64,000 nt of DNA from Adiantum capillus-veneris (Eukaryota; Streptophyta; Polypodiopsida; Polypodiales; Pteridaceae): positions 130,397,074-130,461,073 of the forward strand of contig CM043962.1 in assembly GCA_014529385.2 (NCBI GenBank), written 5' to 3'. Positions 11,201 to 23,699 of the stretch are shown here, one piece after another. Every line of letters starts with the position of its first letter. The stretch's first letter is position 1. The translations under genes were made by a program, and so were the position numbers. The notes beneath the pieces are model-generated. The model was given only the letters and a program-made list of their open reading frames with translations, had not been told where the DNA came from and did not search any database.

Positions 11201-12092
11201 CCTACAAGCAGGCCCCCTCCTTGCTTGGGTCGACCCCCTCTTCTAGCTCAAGATGAAAACTCATTGGCCTTTCCAAGCCTAGCCAATCATAAGCTGGGTG
11301 CATATCAAGCAACCATAGTAGCCTTGGGACAAGTGTCCCCCTTTCCGCTTTGAGAGAGATGATTGGATAAATGCATAGACAATTAATAAAATTAACTAAA
11401 TTATGATTGGACCCCTTGGGAGGCCAACCAATAGGCTTTGGACACTCCTTGAGGGCAATGTAGCTAGGGGCTTGACATGTGTCCTTCTTGCTTCTTGAGC
11501 AAGGGGTGCCCTTTGGGAGAGAGAGAAGTCTTCCAACCATCCCCCCTACTTGCATGGATCACACCCCCTTCTTGTAAGAATCTTTGTTAACTTTTGTGAC
11601 ACCTCAAGCCCCTCAACCTTGGGTCTGATTCCCACCACAAACTCGACCCTTAAGCCCCTCAAGCTTGGGCCGGGTTCCCACCTCAAGTACAACCCTAGAA
11701 TCTCAAGCATGACAAGCACCACAAGAATCTTAGTCATCAAGCACCTCAAGCACCTTAAGGATCTCAATCATCAAGCACGTTAAGCACCTCAATCTTGGAT
11801 TGGGTTCCCACCTCAAGCACAACCCTAGCTTACCTAAGGTCCAAGGCTTTTCACACAAACTATTGGAGGTATTTAATGCAGCTAACCCTAAAGTATTTAA
11901 GCTCCATTACGTAACCTTGCTCTTTGAAAACCATCTCTCATTGGGACCCCTTGACCATTGGCCAAGTGTTGAGATAGATCTATAAGCACATGTTTATATT
12001 CTAACCTTTGTTTCCATTTATTCTCCCACATTAAATGATCAAAATAATATGAGAAAATAATGTGGGTTGGTTAGATATTAGATTTTATGACA

Positions 12093-12468
12093 TTACCTCT
12101 CTCTTGAAATCATAGTTTTCCTCGACTATAAGGTAGAAAACATAAAGCCTTAGTCATTAGTCAATGTTTCTTAGCGGGTAGAGGATCCCTTTTTACCCTA
12201 TGACATCATTCCAAAATGGATGACCAATCCATTTGGTGCTTGGCAGACATAGCTGCCGCAAGCATGTTTGCTCTTTAGTCTTTTTCATTCTCCCAAGTAG
12301 AGTGACAAATTCTACTTGGTGTTTGAGAGACGTCTCTATCATGATTATAAGCATTCATACTACTTAAATTTGTGCGCAATAGAAAGAGAATTAGTCTTAT
12401 AAGACAAAAACATTGATCATTTAAAATAAACATGTACATTTTCTTACTCTAATGTAGCATTGTAAGCA
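12093..12468 (-). other. gypsy B polypurine tract and 3' untranslated region
   Basis: Adjacent to the LTR, the plus strand reads TTACCTCTCTCTTGAAATC, complementary to the family purine tract. The remainder matches the A and C 3' UTRs and contains no coding frame. Confidence 0.75.
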
Positions 12469-13702
12469 ATGAAAAGGTTCATACTATCCTTAAGCTATAT
12501 TCCTTGCATCCATCTAGTATTTTTTAACTTAATAAGATACCATCAAATAATCTTACCATGTAGTAGTACCTTGTCTTCATGCCAAAGGATAGCTTCGGGT
12601 TGTAGCACCTCTTCTTGGTCTTCGATTTTGGGAGGGTCTTCAATAATTGGTTCACTTGGTGGATCTCCTTTGTAGGGCTTAAGTAGGCTAACATGAAAAG
12701 AATTGTGTATGAGCCAATGGTTGGGCAACTTGAGTTGATTAGCCATCTCATTGATTGGCTTCAGGATTTGAAAAGGACCATTGTATCTTTTTTCTAGTTT
12801 AGCATAATAATTTTGATGGCTCATTGGATTTTTGTCCATCGTTTGCCTCAATTGAGCCTTGGGAAACTTAAGTAATACCCAATCATTTTCATTAAAGGTT
12901 AAGTCCCTTCTATGCTTGTCAGCAACAACTTTTTGCCTTTGTTGAGATATGGATATAGCTTCCTTAATCTTTTGAAAAATTCTTGTAGGTCATGGCTATA
13001 CTCATCGGCAACAACAGCGAAGATCTTCCCATGTACTTTAAGTAGCAAGGGACTTTTAGGTCTTCCCTCTATGATTTCAAAAGGTGCTTTTCCCCTAGAA
13101 GTATGGATAGTATTATTGTACACATACTCTACAAGAGGTAAGTACTTTTCCCATTGTGAGCGTTGATCTACTTTTGTAACTTAATTCTTTAATAGATCAA
13201 GTATCGTAAGATTGGCTATCTCACTTTGGCCATCCGTTTGTGAGTGATAGGACGAAGAGAAATTCAATCTTGTACCTAGATTTTCAAAGAGACCTATATA
13301 AAAATTAATGGTCATTCTAGGATCTCTATCTGACACGATGGATGTTGGTAATCCATGGTGTTTGAAAATCTGAGATATGAAGAGAGTTGCCATTTGGTGT
13401 GCCTTAATAGTCTTTTTGATAGGAATAAAGTGTGCTTGCTTGCTAAACCTATCGACTATTGTCCATATTCCCGTATTCCCATCAATAATCCAAACATAAA
13501 AGCCATGGATATACTCTCCCATGGTGAATTAGGGATTGGCAATGGCTGGAGTAATTCAGGTTGTTTCCCTCTAGCATACTTAGTCTTTTAGCATACCATA
13601 CATTTTCAAACATACTCTTATATGTCCACTTTCATGGTAGGCCAATAGAAGTACGCCTCTACTCCTCAAAGAGTAGGTTGAATGCCTCTATTTCCAGTAA
13701 GG
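12469..13702 (-). pseudogene. gypsy B integrase and chromodomain remnant
   Basis: Minus-strand open pieces at 13522-13181, 13123-12899 and 12851-12543 cover the integrase core and C-terminus. The catalytic pattern is largely visible: TIVDRFSKQAHF, SIVSDRDPRMT and SQTDGQSEIAN supply the D, D and E. The C-terminal part has LIHNSFHVSLLKPYKG and HEDKVLLHGKI, and the chromodomain is shortened (KNTRWMQGI lacks the YPFKDA segment kept in A). Upstream, traces of the HHCC finger with several stops run to 13702, where the sequence jumps into the gag/protease junction. It is inactive as it stands. Confidence 0.85.
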
Positions 13703-15159
13703 CATCATGTTCCCTTACCTTTCCCCAAGCATAGGAGAAAGGTGATCCTTTGCAATGAGCATCCTCTTTTGGAGCTTCGGTAGTGGAAGCTCTAGGAGTC
13801 TCATTGTGGGCATTTCTCTTGGGGCAAGAACGATAGCCGTGTCCTTGCTCCCCACACTTAAAACATTTGTGGTCCTTGCGAAAATATTTAAGCTCTTTGG
13901 GAGAGAGTTTGTTTTTACCTTTGTAAACTCCTTTCTCTTTGGACCGATTGTTGTTATTGTTGTTGTTGGAATTGCCTTAAAAGAATTTTGGGCATTGGTG
14001 TTCCCCTTTGCATCACTTTTGTCTTTGCTTTCCATGGGCTTGAAATTCCTTCTAGCCCCTTGTTGTAAATTGATGCGCGAAGCAACCATAGTGTGGTGGA
14101 TTACTTCGGTGATAGAACCAGGCCGTTGAGAGCTGACATACTCGGCCATCTCTTCAGGTAATCCCACACAAAATTGTTTCTTTTGAGTGGTGAAGTCTAT
14201 CTTTTGAAAGGCAGTAGCCTTGAGATGTAAATCCCAAAACTTGTCCACGTATTTGTAAATAGAATCATGGGAGAGAAACTTTAAACTCCACCATTCGATA
14301 AGCACTTTGTCCTTTGCATCACTTGCAAGGAATTATTTCATTATGGAAACTCGTAGAGTTTTCTATGTCTTTGGGGCTTCATCGTTGCCACAAAGGCTAG
14401 CCGGCCATTGACAAGCTGAATTCTGGAAGTTCACACCTACATGGCGTAGCTTGAAGGAATCCGTGAAGCCCTCGTTTCCAAAGGCCGCATCAAATTGCTG
14501 GATGAAGGCCAATACTTTGTCGATAGCACCAAAGGTGCCAGCATAGGTGATAAAAGAGATACTATTTCCTCCCTCTTTGAACTTCTTTAGATTTTGGGAC
14601 CTTTGCCATGCAGGGTAAGATTTGCGATGTCCTCTCCTCTTGTATTCTCTGGGAGAATAGCGATAGCTTTCGTCGAAAGAGGAGGAAGGTGAAGAAGAAG
14701 GAGAAGAGGGTGACCTCTTTCTTGCCATTTTCTTTCTTTGTTTCCTCTCTTCCTATGCGGAGGGATGCGAGGAGAAGGACTGTGGGTTGATCGTTTCCTC
14801 TTGGGAGGAGTTGGCGACCGTCTAGACCACCGTCTTCATGGAGCCACATCTTCAGAGGAACTTAGGGATTCATTACTTTCTTGTTCTTTGGATTCCTCCT
14901 CTTGTATAGGAGAGAGTCTTCTTTTTGGGGTCTCATCAAGAGGCCTCCTAAGCTCTCTCTCTCCTCTTAAAGAGGAAGGGAAATCCCATAAGTGCGAAGT
15001 TGTTGAGTAACTTTGGCTTGCAAAGCAAGGTTGGCCATAGCTTGCTACAACCTAGTACCAAGATAATTGACAAAGATGGAGGACATCATCACTAGCACTT
15101 TCATGTGAAAAATCAAAGTTATCAATGTTCATTCTACTCTCTTGGTTATTGTCAGCCAT
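13703..15159 (-). pseudogene. gypsy B gag
   Basis: The frame starts at the ATG at 15159 (MADNNQESRMNIDNF), after a leader following the PBS. The N-terminal region is Ser/Arg-rich with stops. The capsid-like part (14580-14100) reads KVLAFIQQFDAAFGNEGF and YVDKFWDLHLKATAFQKIDF, a retrotransposon gag pattern. A run of AAC codons near 13960 carries a frameshift. The zinc knuckle CFKCGEQGHGYRSC (C-x2-C-x4-H-x4-C, at about 13820-13870) binds RNA in the family. The end fuses to integrase at about 13702. Gag would form the particle; here it is broken by stops and the shift. Confidence 0.85.
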
Positions 15160-15569
15160 GTTAATTAAACTTATGTATAGATTACTTTGTGCTTTGGTAC
15201 CCTCAAAAACCTTAGTTGCTACTCTTATTTACCTTTGAAAATCAGTTCTCAAGTAGCCACACCCGTGGTTTAGACACTGTTGATTGCAAAGACTAGTGGA
15301 GAGGGTCTAACATTGCTCTCTTGATTATGGTTCCTGTTGAGCTTGCTCATAGCTCAATAATGGTAAAGCCAAATGCAACAAGCTCCGAGAGGCTCCATTA
15401 TTAAGACTATAGTTCCCAACGGTGTACCTCGAACTAAGTCCTTCTCAACCAAGATAATAGATCCTTGTCCCACTTACCCTATTACAATAAACACGCCCAA
15501 CCTTTCATGGACAATGTAAGGACCTCTCTTCTTAACCAAGAAAAGAGAAACCAATAGCTCTGATACCAA
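15160..15569 (-). other. gypsy B leader and tRNA primer binding site
   Basis: On the minus strand the LTR end ACA is followed by one T and then TGGTATCAGAGC (plus-strand 15557-15568). This is complementary to the 3' end of initiator methionine tRNA, the usual primer of plant gypsy elements. The rest of the leader has no open frame before the gag ATG at 15159. Confidence 0.88.
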
Positions 15570-16102
15570 TGTAATGGAAATGGCAGAAAATTGACGGTAG
15601 CAACATAATCCTAGTACTTGATTGTAATGGAACTCTTGAGAATAGCAGAAAATTGACGGTAGCAACATAATCCTAGTACTTGATTAACTTGGCATGAATA
15701 ATAATTTTGCAAGATAGAGAGTTTAGAGAACTTGACAGCAATTGAGGACCGGATTTATGTGGAGCCGGTCCCCCGTCCAATAGGTTTTTGTATTATAGAT
15801 TCTCCCATCAAGAGAGACTTGATACAATACAATCTTTGTGTTCCTTGTGACCTAGGTGATGCAATGAAGATGGAAAGCTTCATGCATCATGAGCATAACA
15901 TAGACTTTGTGAAAAGAATTAACCATCCCCAACCTCAGTCCCAAGACCTAAAACACCTTCAAAGGTGGAGAGAGCTAGCGGGGAATGAGGGTAGGGAAAA
16001 GGAAGAAGAAAAATTCATAGGTGAAAGAAATAGTTCCTCACTTATTATCACTCTTCTTGCTAGCATACATAATAGCATAGTAATGAAGATGGAGAAGATG
16101 GC
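15570..16102 (-). repeat. 5' LTR of gypsy B, truncated
   Basis: It starts TGTAATGGAAATGGC on the plus strand and follows the B 3' LTR until 16102, where similarity ends abruptly. A segment of about 60 bp near the edge, containing AGAAAATTGACGGTAGC, is tandemly duplicated (15585 and 15644). The antisense ORF at 15732-16154 is included. Confidence 0.8.
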
Positions 16103-16154
16103 AAGCATCCTCCGAGCTTCCTTCATTGCGTCCTCCAAGCTTAGTCGCCAGTAG
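15732..16154 (+). CDS. LTR antisense ORF, gypsy B 5' LTR copy
   Basis: 140 codons. The first 124 or so are the LTR antisense protein (IEDRIYVEPVPRPIGFCIID ... CVPCDLGDAMKMESFMHHEHN ... RWRELAGNEGREKEEE ... SLIITLLASIHNSIV). The last 15-17 residues come from the foreign sequence beyond 16102, a chance read-through. The longer form shows that the frame continues beyond the stop in the 3' LTR copy. The protein is unknown. Confidence 0.35.
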   Translation: MTAIEDRIYVEPVPRPIGFCIIDSPIKRDLIQYNLCVPCDLGDAMKMESFMHHEHNIDFVKRINHPQPQSQDLKHLQRWRELAGNEGREKEEEKFIGERNSSSLIITLLASIHNSIVMKMEKMASILRASFIASSKLSRQ

Positions 16155-16670
16155 TTCTAGCACACGCCTGCTTTATTCGATTTTAGTGAGCTTTGGCAAG
16201 CGTTCGCAGTTCGATAAATTTTTTTGGGATAGCTCATAGAGCTGAGTCTGCTCAGATTTGTGATTCGGGCTCATTTCGGCCTCCGTTTCCACTACAGGCA
16301 GGTTTGCACAAGAAATTTCGTCATTTAGTGCAAAATTTCTATTAGTGCCGTTTTTTGCATAATAGGTCCCATACAGTCTACTACGGGTTGCGCTATATAC
16401 CAAGTGCTAGTTTCACTTAGTTTCTCCTCATTTCGGACAATTTTCTCATCAGGTGCATACATTTTTCATGGCTGACAACAACACAGATGTGTTCAAGATG
16501 TTTGCTGCTGAGGACAGGTTGGATGGAGACAATTACCCTATGTGGGCTTACATGATGCAACATGTTCTTGTGTGAAAGGGAGTTTGGAATATTGTGCAGG
16601 GCATTGATGTACGTACATCCTGGTTTTCAGGATGTAGGCGATATTGAGGATGTTGCAGGCCTTGCCGCAA
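16103..16670 (+). pseudogene. copia leader and gag N-terminus (copia-3 fragment)
   Basis: From the ATG at 16468 the frame reads MADNNTDVFKMFAAEDRLDG, then YPMWAYMMQHVLV and an in-frame TGA, then KGVWNIVQG. This is the start typical of plant copia gag (DUF4219/UBN2 type). A second frame continues with HPGFQDVGDIEDVAGLAARF to about 16665. The 365 bp upstream has no ORF and is probably leader or LTR edge. It joins gypsy integrase at about 16670 inside the word GTTTCAAAATG, which also occurs in the gypsy sequence. Confidence 0.7.
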
Positions 16671-17725
16671 GGTTTCAAAATGCATGGTATACCAAAAATT
16701 GAAATTTGATCTAGGGAAGCAACTTGGATCGTTTTTGTCGACAAGCTTAGCAAGAAAACACACTCTATGCCTGTCAAAAAGACTATTAAGGAGCATCAAA
16801 CAGAAACCCTCTTTAGATCTCAAATTTTCAAGTATCATAGCTTGCCAACATGCATAGTGTCGACCAAAGACCCTAGAATGACCAATAATTTCTAGAAGGG
16901 TCTCTTTGAGAATCTAGGAAGTAGATTAAATTTCTCTTTTGGCCTATCATCCACAAACGGATGACCAAAGTGAAATAACTAAATTAACGATTCTTGAATC
17001 TACTAAAAGCCTATGTCATGGAAGTAGATCAATGTTCTCAATTAGAGAAGTACCTACCTCTTATAGAGTATGCGTACAATGACATTGTACATACTTCTAT
17101 GGGGAAAGCACCTTTAGAGGTTAAAAAGGGAAGATCCAAAAGTCACTTACTAATTAAAGTACATGGGAAGATCTTCGTTGCTGATGATGAACATAGCCGA
17201 GACTCACAAGTATCTGTTCTAAAGATTAAAGAGGTTATATCCATCTCAAATCCAAGGCAAAAAGGGATGCTGCTAATAAGCACAAAAGAGCCTTAGCCTT
17301 TAAGAAAAATGATTGGGTCTTGCTAAAGTTTCTCAAGGCTCGTCTAAGGCATACTACGGGCAAGAATCCTACGAGCCACCAAGAGTATTATGCTAAACTA
17401 GTAAAAAGATACTATGGTCCTTTCTTTAAAAATTATTAAGCCAATCAATGAGATGGCTTATTAGTTAAATTTGCCCAACCATTGACTCATTCACAATGCT
17501 AACCATGTGAGTCTACTCAAGTCTTACAAAGGAGAGCCACAAAAAGAACCAGTAATGGAGTACCCGCCAGAGATCAAAGATCAAGAAGAGGTGCTACAGC
17601 CGAATGGATTCTTCAACACGAAGACAAGATACTAAGAAATGGTAACGTTATCTAATGATATCTTGTTAAGTTTAAGAATTATTCTTTTAAAGATGCTAGA
17701 GGGATGCAAGGAACCTAGCTTAAGG
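16671..17725 (+). pseudogene. gypsy C integrase and chromodomain remnant
   Basis: Homology to A starts at the HHCC finger end (TGGTATACCAAAA), skips about 90 bp, then gives FVDKLSKKTHSMPVKKTIK, an altered STKDPRMTNNF block, and further core pieces including 16994-17296. The C-terminal part, at about 17340-17720, has YYGPF, ending in YLVKFKNYSFKDARGMQ. The SDRDP Asp has changed to a Lys context. Many stops. It encodes nothing intact. Confidence 0.8.
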
Positions 17726-18126
17726 ATAATATGAACTTTGTCAATGCTTACATTGCAACACTAGAGTAAGCAAATGAAAATATATTTTAAATGAACAATG
17801 TTTTTTTCTTATAAGACTCATTCTCTTTCTTTTATTGTGCACAAAATTTAAGAAGTATGCATGCTTAGGATCATGTTTGTGGACGACATCTCCCAAACAC
17901 CAAGTAGAACTTGTCACTCTACTTTGGAAGTATGATATGGACTAAAGAGAAGACATGCTTGTGGAAGCTAAGTCTCCCGAGAACCAAATGGATTAGTCAT
18001 CCATTCTGGAATGATGTTGTAGGGTAAGAAGGGATCCTCTACTCACTAAGAAACATGGACTAATGAATAGGCTTTATCTTCTCTACCTCATAGTTGATGA
18101 CGATTATGATTTCAAGAGAGAGATAA

Positions 18127-18924
18127 TGTCATAAAATATAATATATAACTTTACTAAATCATTTTCTCATATTAAACCGACCATTTAATATGGGAAGATA
18201 AAAGGAAACAAGAGTTAGGATATAGATATGTGCTTCTAGACCTATCTTAACAGGGGACCAAAAGGAGAAATGGTTGCATCTCAATAGGGGTCCAAAAGGA
18301 GACGGCCTACCAAAGAGGAACGTGCAATAAGTGCATCTAGATTTACCTCAGCAAGGGACCAAGAGGAGAGATGAATAGGGGTCCAAAAGGAGGTAGTCTA
18401 TCAAAGAGCAACGTGCATCTAATGGAGCTTAAAAGACCTTACGGTTAGCTTCATTAAAGACCTCCAAAAGTTAGTGTTAAAAAGTCCTTTGACCTTAGGC
18501 AAAAGTTAGGGCTGACCTTGAGGTGGGAACCCTACCCAAGCATGAGGTGCTTGTCGGCTTGCTAACTAAAGTGCTTAAAATGTTCGTGGGACCCTTGCCC
18601 AAAGCTTGAGGTGATTTTTATGCTTAAAATAACTAAGGTTCTTGAAGTGTTCAATTCAAAGATAAACTCTCAAGAGGCATCAATGGTTTCCATGCTTGAT
18701 TGACTACGTGCTTGAAGTATTCAATTCAAACCAAATGACTTAAGAAGCATAAAAGACACATGTTCAAATGATTCTCCACATGTAGCCCTCATGATGTGCT
18801 TGAATCCTATTGGATAGGTTTTAAAGGGGTCAATGAGAATTTAGATGCATAAAAATAAATAATTAAGTTCTTTCTCTCAAAGAGGAAAAAGAGGACACCT
18901 GTCCAAATGAAATAATTAAATAAT

Positions 18925-18982
<58 letters not shown>

Positions 18983-19651
18983 TGGACCAAGCATGAGAGA
19001 GGGTATACTCTCCCACACACACACACACACACATTCACTCATTGTGTGGAGTGGAAAGTGCAAGAGCTCCATTGATAAGTGGAGAGCCTACACCAACACT
19101 CTTGGGTATGGAATGAAAATCCAACCAAGAGCCATGCTTGAATGCTTAAACTTTCCATCTTCTTCATCTTCATTACTATGCTATTATGCTATGCTAAGCA
19201 AGAAGAGTGATGATAAGTGAGGAACTATTTCTTTCTCCTATGAGTGATTCTTCTTCCTCTTTCCTAACCTCATTCCCCGCTAGCTCTTTCCACCTTCGAA
19301 GATGTTTGAGACCTTGGGATTGAGGCTTGAAGCTTTCCATCTTCATAGCATCACCAAGGTCACAAGGAACACAAAGATTGTATTGTACCAAGTCTCTCTT
19401 GATGGGAGAATCTATAATACAAACGCATTTTGGAGGGGGACCATGTAAATCCGGTCCTCAACTATTGTCATGTTCTCCAATACTCTCTCTATTGTAAAAG
19501 TATTGTTCATGCCAAGTTAATTAAGTACTATGTTTATGTTGCTACCATCAATTAAGTTCACCTCTACGTTCTCAAAGTAATCTCACAAAAATGCTCACTC
19601 TAATTCTCTTAATTCCTATATTCCCAAAGTTTATAGCCCATTTCCATTACA
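18127..19651 (+). repeat. 3' LTR of gypsy C
   Basis: It starts TGTCATAAAATATAATATA and ends GCCCATTTCCATTACA; length 1525 bp. The region 18240-18420 repeats the word AGGGGTCCAAAAGGAG several times. It has a GA tract at 18929-18980 and a CA tract at 19014-19032. The LTR antisense ORF survives only as 19194-19391 on the minus strand (65 codons: VQYNLCVPCDLGDAMKMESF, then RWKELAGNEVRKEEEE), with the middle deleted. Confidence 0.83.
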
Positions 19652-20132
19652 AAGCGTTTCTGACACTTTTTTATTCTTTCAAGTACATGTAGCTTACTAC
19701 TTTCCATCACTTGCAAGTGCTTTAAACTACCTTCAACCAGATTTTACAAAAATATCTGACCCTTTAAGCCACCCAAAAGTTGTCAAGACACCCTTATATA
19801 TGTAGTTTTGATATCATTGACCACCTACAAGTGCTATCTAAACCACTAGCAAGTGGTTCAGAACCCTTTCCAAACCACTTTCAAAGCACTTGCAAGTGGA
19901 GGAGAAGACCTAGCAAGTGATCTAGAAGTCCTTTACAAGTGCTTTAGAACTGCTTGCTTGTATACGTAGTTTCAATCTCATAGATCACCTGCAAGTGCTA
20001 TCTAAACCACTAGCAAGTGCTAGCTTAACCACTCACTAGCATGTGGCTCAGAACCACCTACAAAGTGCTATCTAAACCACTAGAAAGGGGTTATTAACCA
20101 CTAGCGAGTGCCATCTTAAAGAACTAGCGAAA

Positions 20133-20134
<2 letters not shown>
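19652..20134. repeat. field of degenerate GCAAGTGG / CCACTAGCAAGTGG repeats
   Basis: Words such as AACCACTAGCAAGTGG, ACTTGCAAGTGC and CACTAGCAAGTGCTATCT recur every 20-40 bp. CCACTNGCAAGTGG is self-complementary apart from its centre, so each unit could fold. No coding frame is seen. The same repeat text occurs at 28060-28110 and 28230-28600, and more weakly at 10010-10170. Confidence 0.75.

Positions 20135-21111
<977 letters not shown>

Positions 21112-21188
<77 letters not shown>
21112..21188. repeat. (CA)n microsatellite abutting LINE 3' end
   Basis: About 38 CA units that stop at seven T (21189-21195). On the minus strand the Ts are the short poly-A tail of the LINE, so the microsatellite is either the insertion target or grew from it. 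Confidence 0.9.
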
Positions 21189-21189
<1 letters not shown>

Positions 21190-21474
21190 TTTTTTGTAAA
21201 TCTGCTTTGATTACTTTACAAGTGGGAAACCTCAAAGCGAGGAAAACCCACGAAAAGAAAGGGATACAAAAAGCTGAGCACTATAAGGCTCCGAAAGCTA
21301 AAAACAGTCAAAGTAAATTTTGTAGGCATCAAGAGTGATGTCTCCAACATCATGAGAAACATGTAGTGCTTCACCAAGAGATGATTTGAAATAGGAGAAG
21401 GGGTCAACATAGGTGCCTTGGAACATTAAGGAGTTCCTATGGTGCCAGATGGTCCACAAAGTCCAAAATCTGAC

Positions 21475-23504
21475 CTAGGTGAAGAACACTGCAAACTGAG
21501 AATGCAATGGCCGAAGCACTCCAAAGAGCCAAAAGCATCTGTGAAAAGAGCCAGAAGGAAAACACAGTCGAAGAGCAGTCGACACTTGCCGAATGAAGGC
21601 TCTCGAGTGGCGACAACACCGTAGAAAATGTGGAATTGTCTCCTTAGCTTCAAGACATTTGGGGCAGTGGGAAGGTGCAATATGGCGAGTATGTAGCACA
21701 CTAACAAGAGGTAGAGCTCCCACCAAGCAGCGCCACAGGAAAAACCACTCCTTAAAAGGTAGATGACTTTGCCAAATACAAGACATTGTGTGTTTCCACA
21801 ACAAGGATGACTCGAAAAGCAACCACAACCGATTACCATGATGCACAGTCCATATAACATACTGAAGGATGGCATATACACTGCCAGCTAAGATGCAATC
21901 CAATCTAGTCGTAGCCAGATTCCAATCAGAGAAGCGAGAGTCCACATCCAAAGGAGGAATGGGTGAGTAATCAACAAGCATCCTTTGAATTTTCTGCCAA
22001 AGAGAAGAATAGTGAGGACCCAACCGAAAACAGGACACTGCATCAGCGAACAAAAGAACATAACTCGAGCCATCAAGCACCTGATGCACCTGACAGATTC
22101 CTTTTTGGGAAAAAAAATATTCTTGGCAAGGAGATCGTTGAACCAAAGTCAAAGCGAAGGCCCTGCTCCAAAGCAGACTCTCCAAACGAAGAGAATTACC
22201 TGCAGCGGATGGTCGACCATTCCAAGCCAAATGCGAAGTGACAACTTTCCAATCAACAATGAGAGAAGAAGTAAAAGGACATCCAAGAATGTGTCCTTCA
22301 AGCTTCCCAAAGACAACATCCCAATAGGTCGGTTGCCAATGACCAAACACTGGGGTGACAATGTGCGTACACAAATGTGTGACCATGAGAGCCCAGCGTT
22401 GCTGCTGCTCCACCAAGAATGGCAACAACATAGCTTTCTGGTCCAGAAGATGACGTTGCAAGTCCAAAATATTTAACCCTCCAAGCCGCTTGGGAGAACA
22501 CAGCTTGTCCATAGAGAGAAGCCGAAGACCCTTCTTGGTAGACGAGGTCCGCCAAAAATGCTTTAAAATATTTGACATGAGGGACTGCAAGCGCAACAGA
22601 GGCCAGGATAATAAAGGCAAGTAAAATTTCACATAAGCCACAAGGATGCATTGGACAATCCTGAGACGTACATGAAGTGGCCACGTGGATAGTTTCCAAT
22701 AATTTAACTTGGAATGTAGACGTTGGAGTAGCCAATCCAGTTATTGCATAGTCGATACATTCCAACCCAATGGATAACCCAAATGGCGAACCAAAACATG
22801 TGGAGGAACAATCTCCCCAGGCCATAATATCTTATGCCAGTCACACTCCTTCACGGGCAATAGCTTGGATTTGCAAAAGTTAACTTTGAGACCCGCCGTC
22901 AATCCAAAAAAATGAAGAGTATGCATAATTTGTTGCACATCATCATAGTGATTACAAAGCATAAACATAGCCTGACCAGCAAATTGCCGTCCCGAAGGTA
23001 AAGACAAGCCATGTACCCTACCACTCAAAGTCAAGGAATCCAAATATATAAACAAGGGGTGAGTAGCAATCGCATAGAACAGAGCACTCAAAGGGCAGCC
23101 CTGTCTCACCGACCTTCCCAAAGGCCAAGATTCTGTAAGAGATCCATCCAGCAAGCCCAGAGAGTGCTGTGTGCATACAAGAATAGCATGACACGGGATA
23201 TCCTAGGCCCAAATCCCAAGTGTTGCATGGTGCCAGCAATATAATCCCAAAGAATAGTATCAAAGGCCTTTTCAATGTCAACCTGCATGACCAATACATC
23301 CTGTTGAGTGTATTTTTCATATTCCGTACCAATGATGGCATTCGCGAGGTTATCAATAATTTGACATCGTGGAATGAAGCCGTATTGAGATTGATGCAAG
23401 CCTTCATGCAAAAAGCACTTGAGTCGGTTAGCGAGCATTTTTGCCATTAATTTATATACCACGACAGAAGTGTAATAGGCCGCCAATGAGAGAATTCTAC
23501 GCAC
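21475..23504 (-). pseudogene. LINE ORF2: reverse transcriptase and zf-RVT domain
   Basis: The RT spans minus-strand frames 23504-23106 and 23154-22741. SQYGFIPRCQIIDNLANAI and QVDIEKAFDTILWDY are RT fingers/palm blocks, and SVRQGCPLSALFYAIA precedes the catalytic box. That box reads FAGQ at about 22972-22983 where active enzymes have FADD, so both Asp residues are lost. The downstream frame 22641-21475 (388 aa) carries RLGGLNILDLQ and a zinc-binding CPKCLEAKETIPHFLRCC, the zf-RVT domain of plant LINEs. The intact protein would copy LINE RNA at nicked target DNA. Confidence 0.88.
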
Positions 23505-23699
23505 AATGCATGCTTAGATATCAACTATGTTTATGAAGAAGGGGCCTCAAAAATCTGGCCATAATAAGAATGTAGGGCTAGTGCTAGCTCTTGTAAAGTG
23601 GAGGTCCATTCCCCCGATGGTAATTTAACTCTTCGTATAGCTTGAGACTGCCTGGAGTGATGCAAATGCCGGAAAAATTGTTTGAAGAACAACCTTTAT

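Larger units (their letters stand above)
16671..19651 (+). mobile_element. Ty3/gypsy element C, 3' part
   Basis: Integrase tail, 3' UTR, purine tract CAAGAGAGAGATAA and complete 3' LTR, the same family as A and B. Everything upstream of integrase is missing and replaced by a copia gag start. B and C are therefore adjacent in inverted orientation, separated by 568 bp of copia. Confidence 0.82.

Noticed and set aside
15557-15568. A tRNA gene because of the initiator tRNA complement
   Set aside because: Only the 12-base primer binding match is present; no cloverleaf surrounds it.
21985-22476. Plus-strand 163-aa ORF inside the LINE
   Set aside because: It is antisense to the recognised RT/zf-RVT frame and shows no motif.
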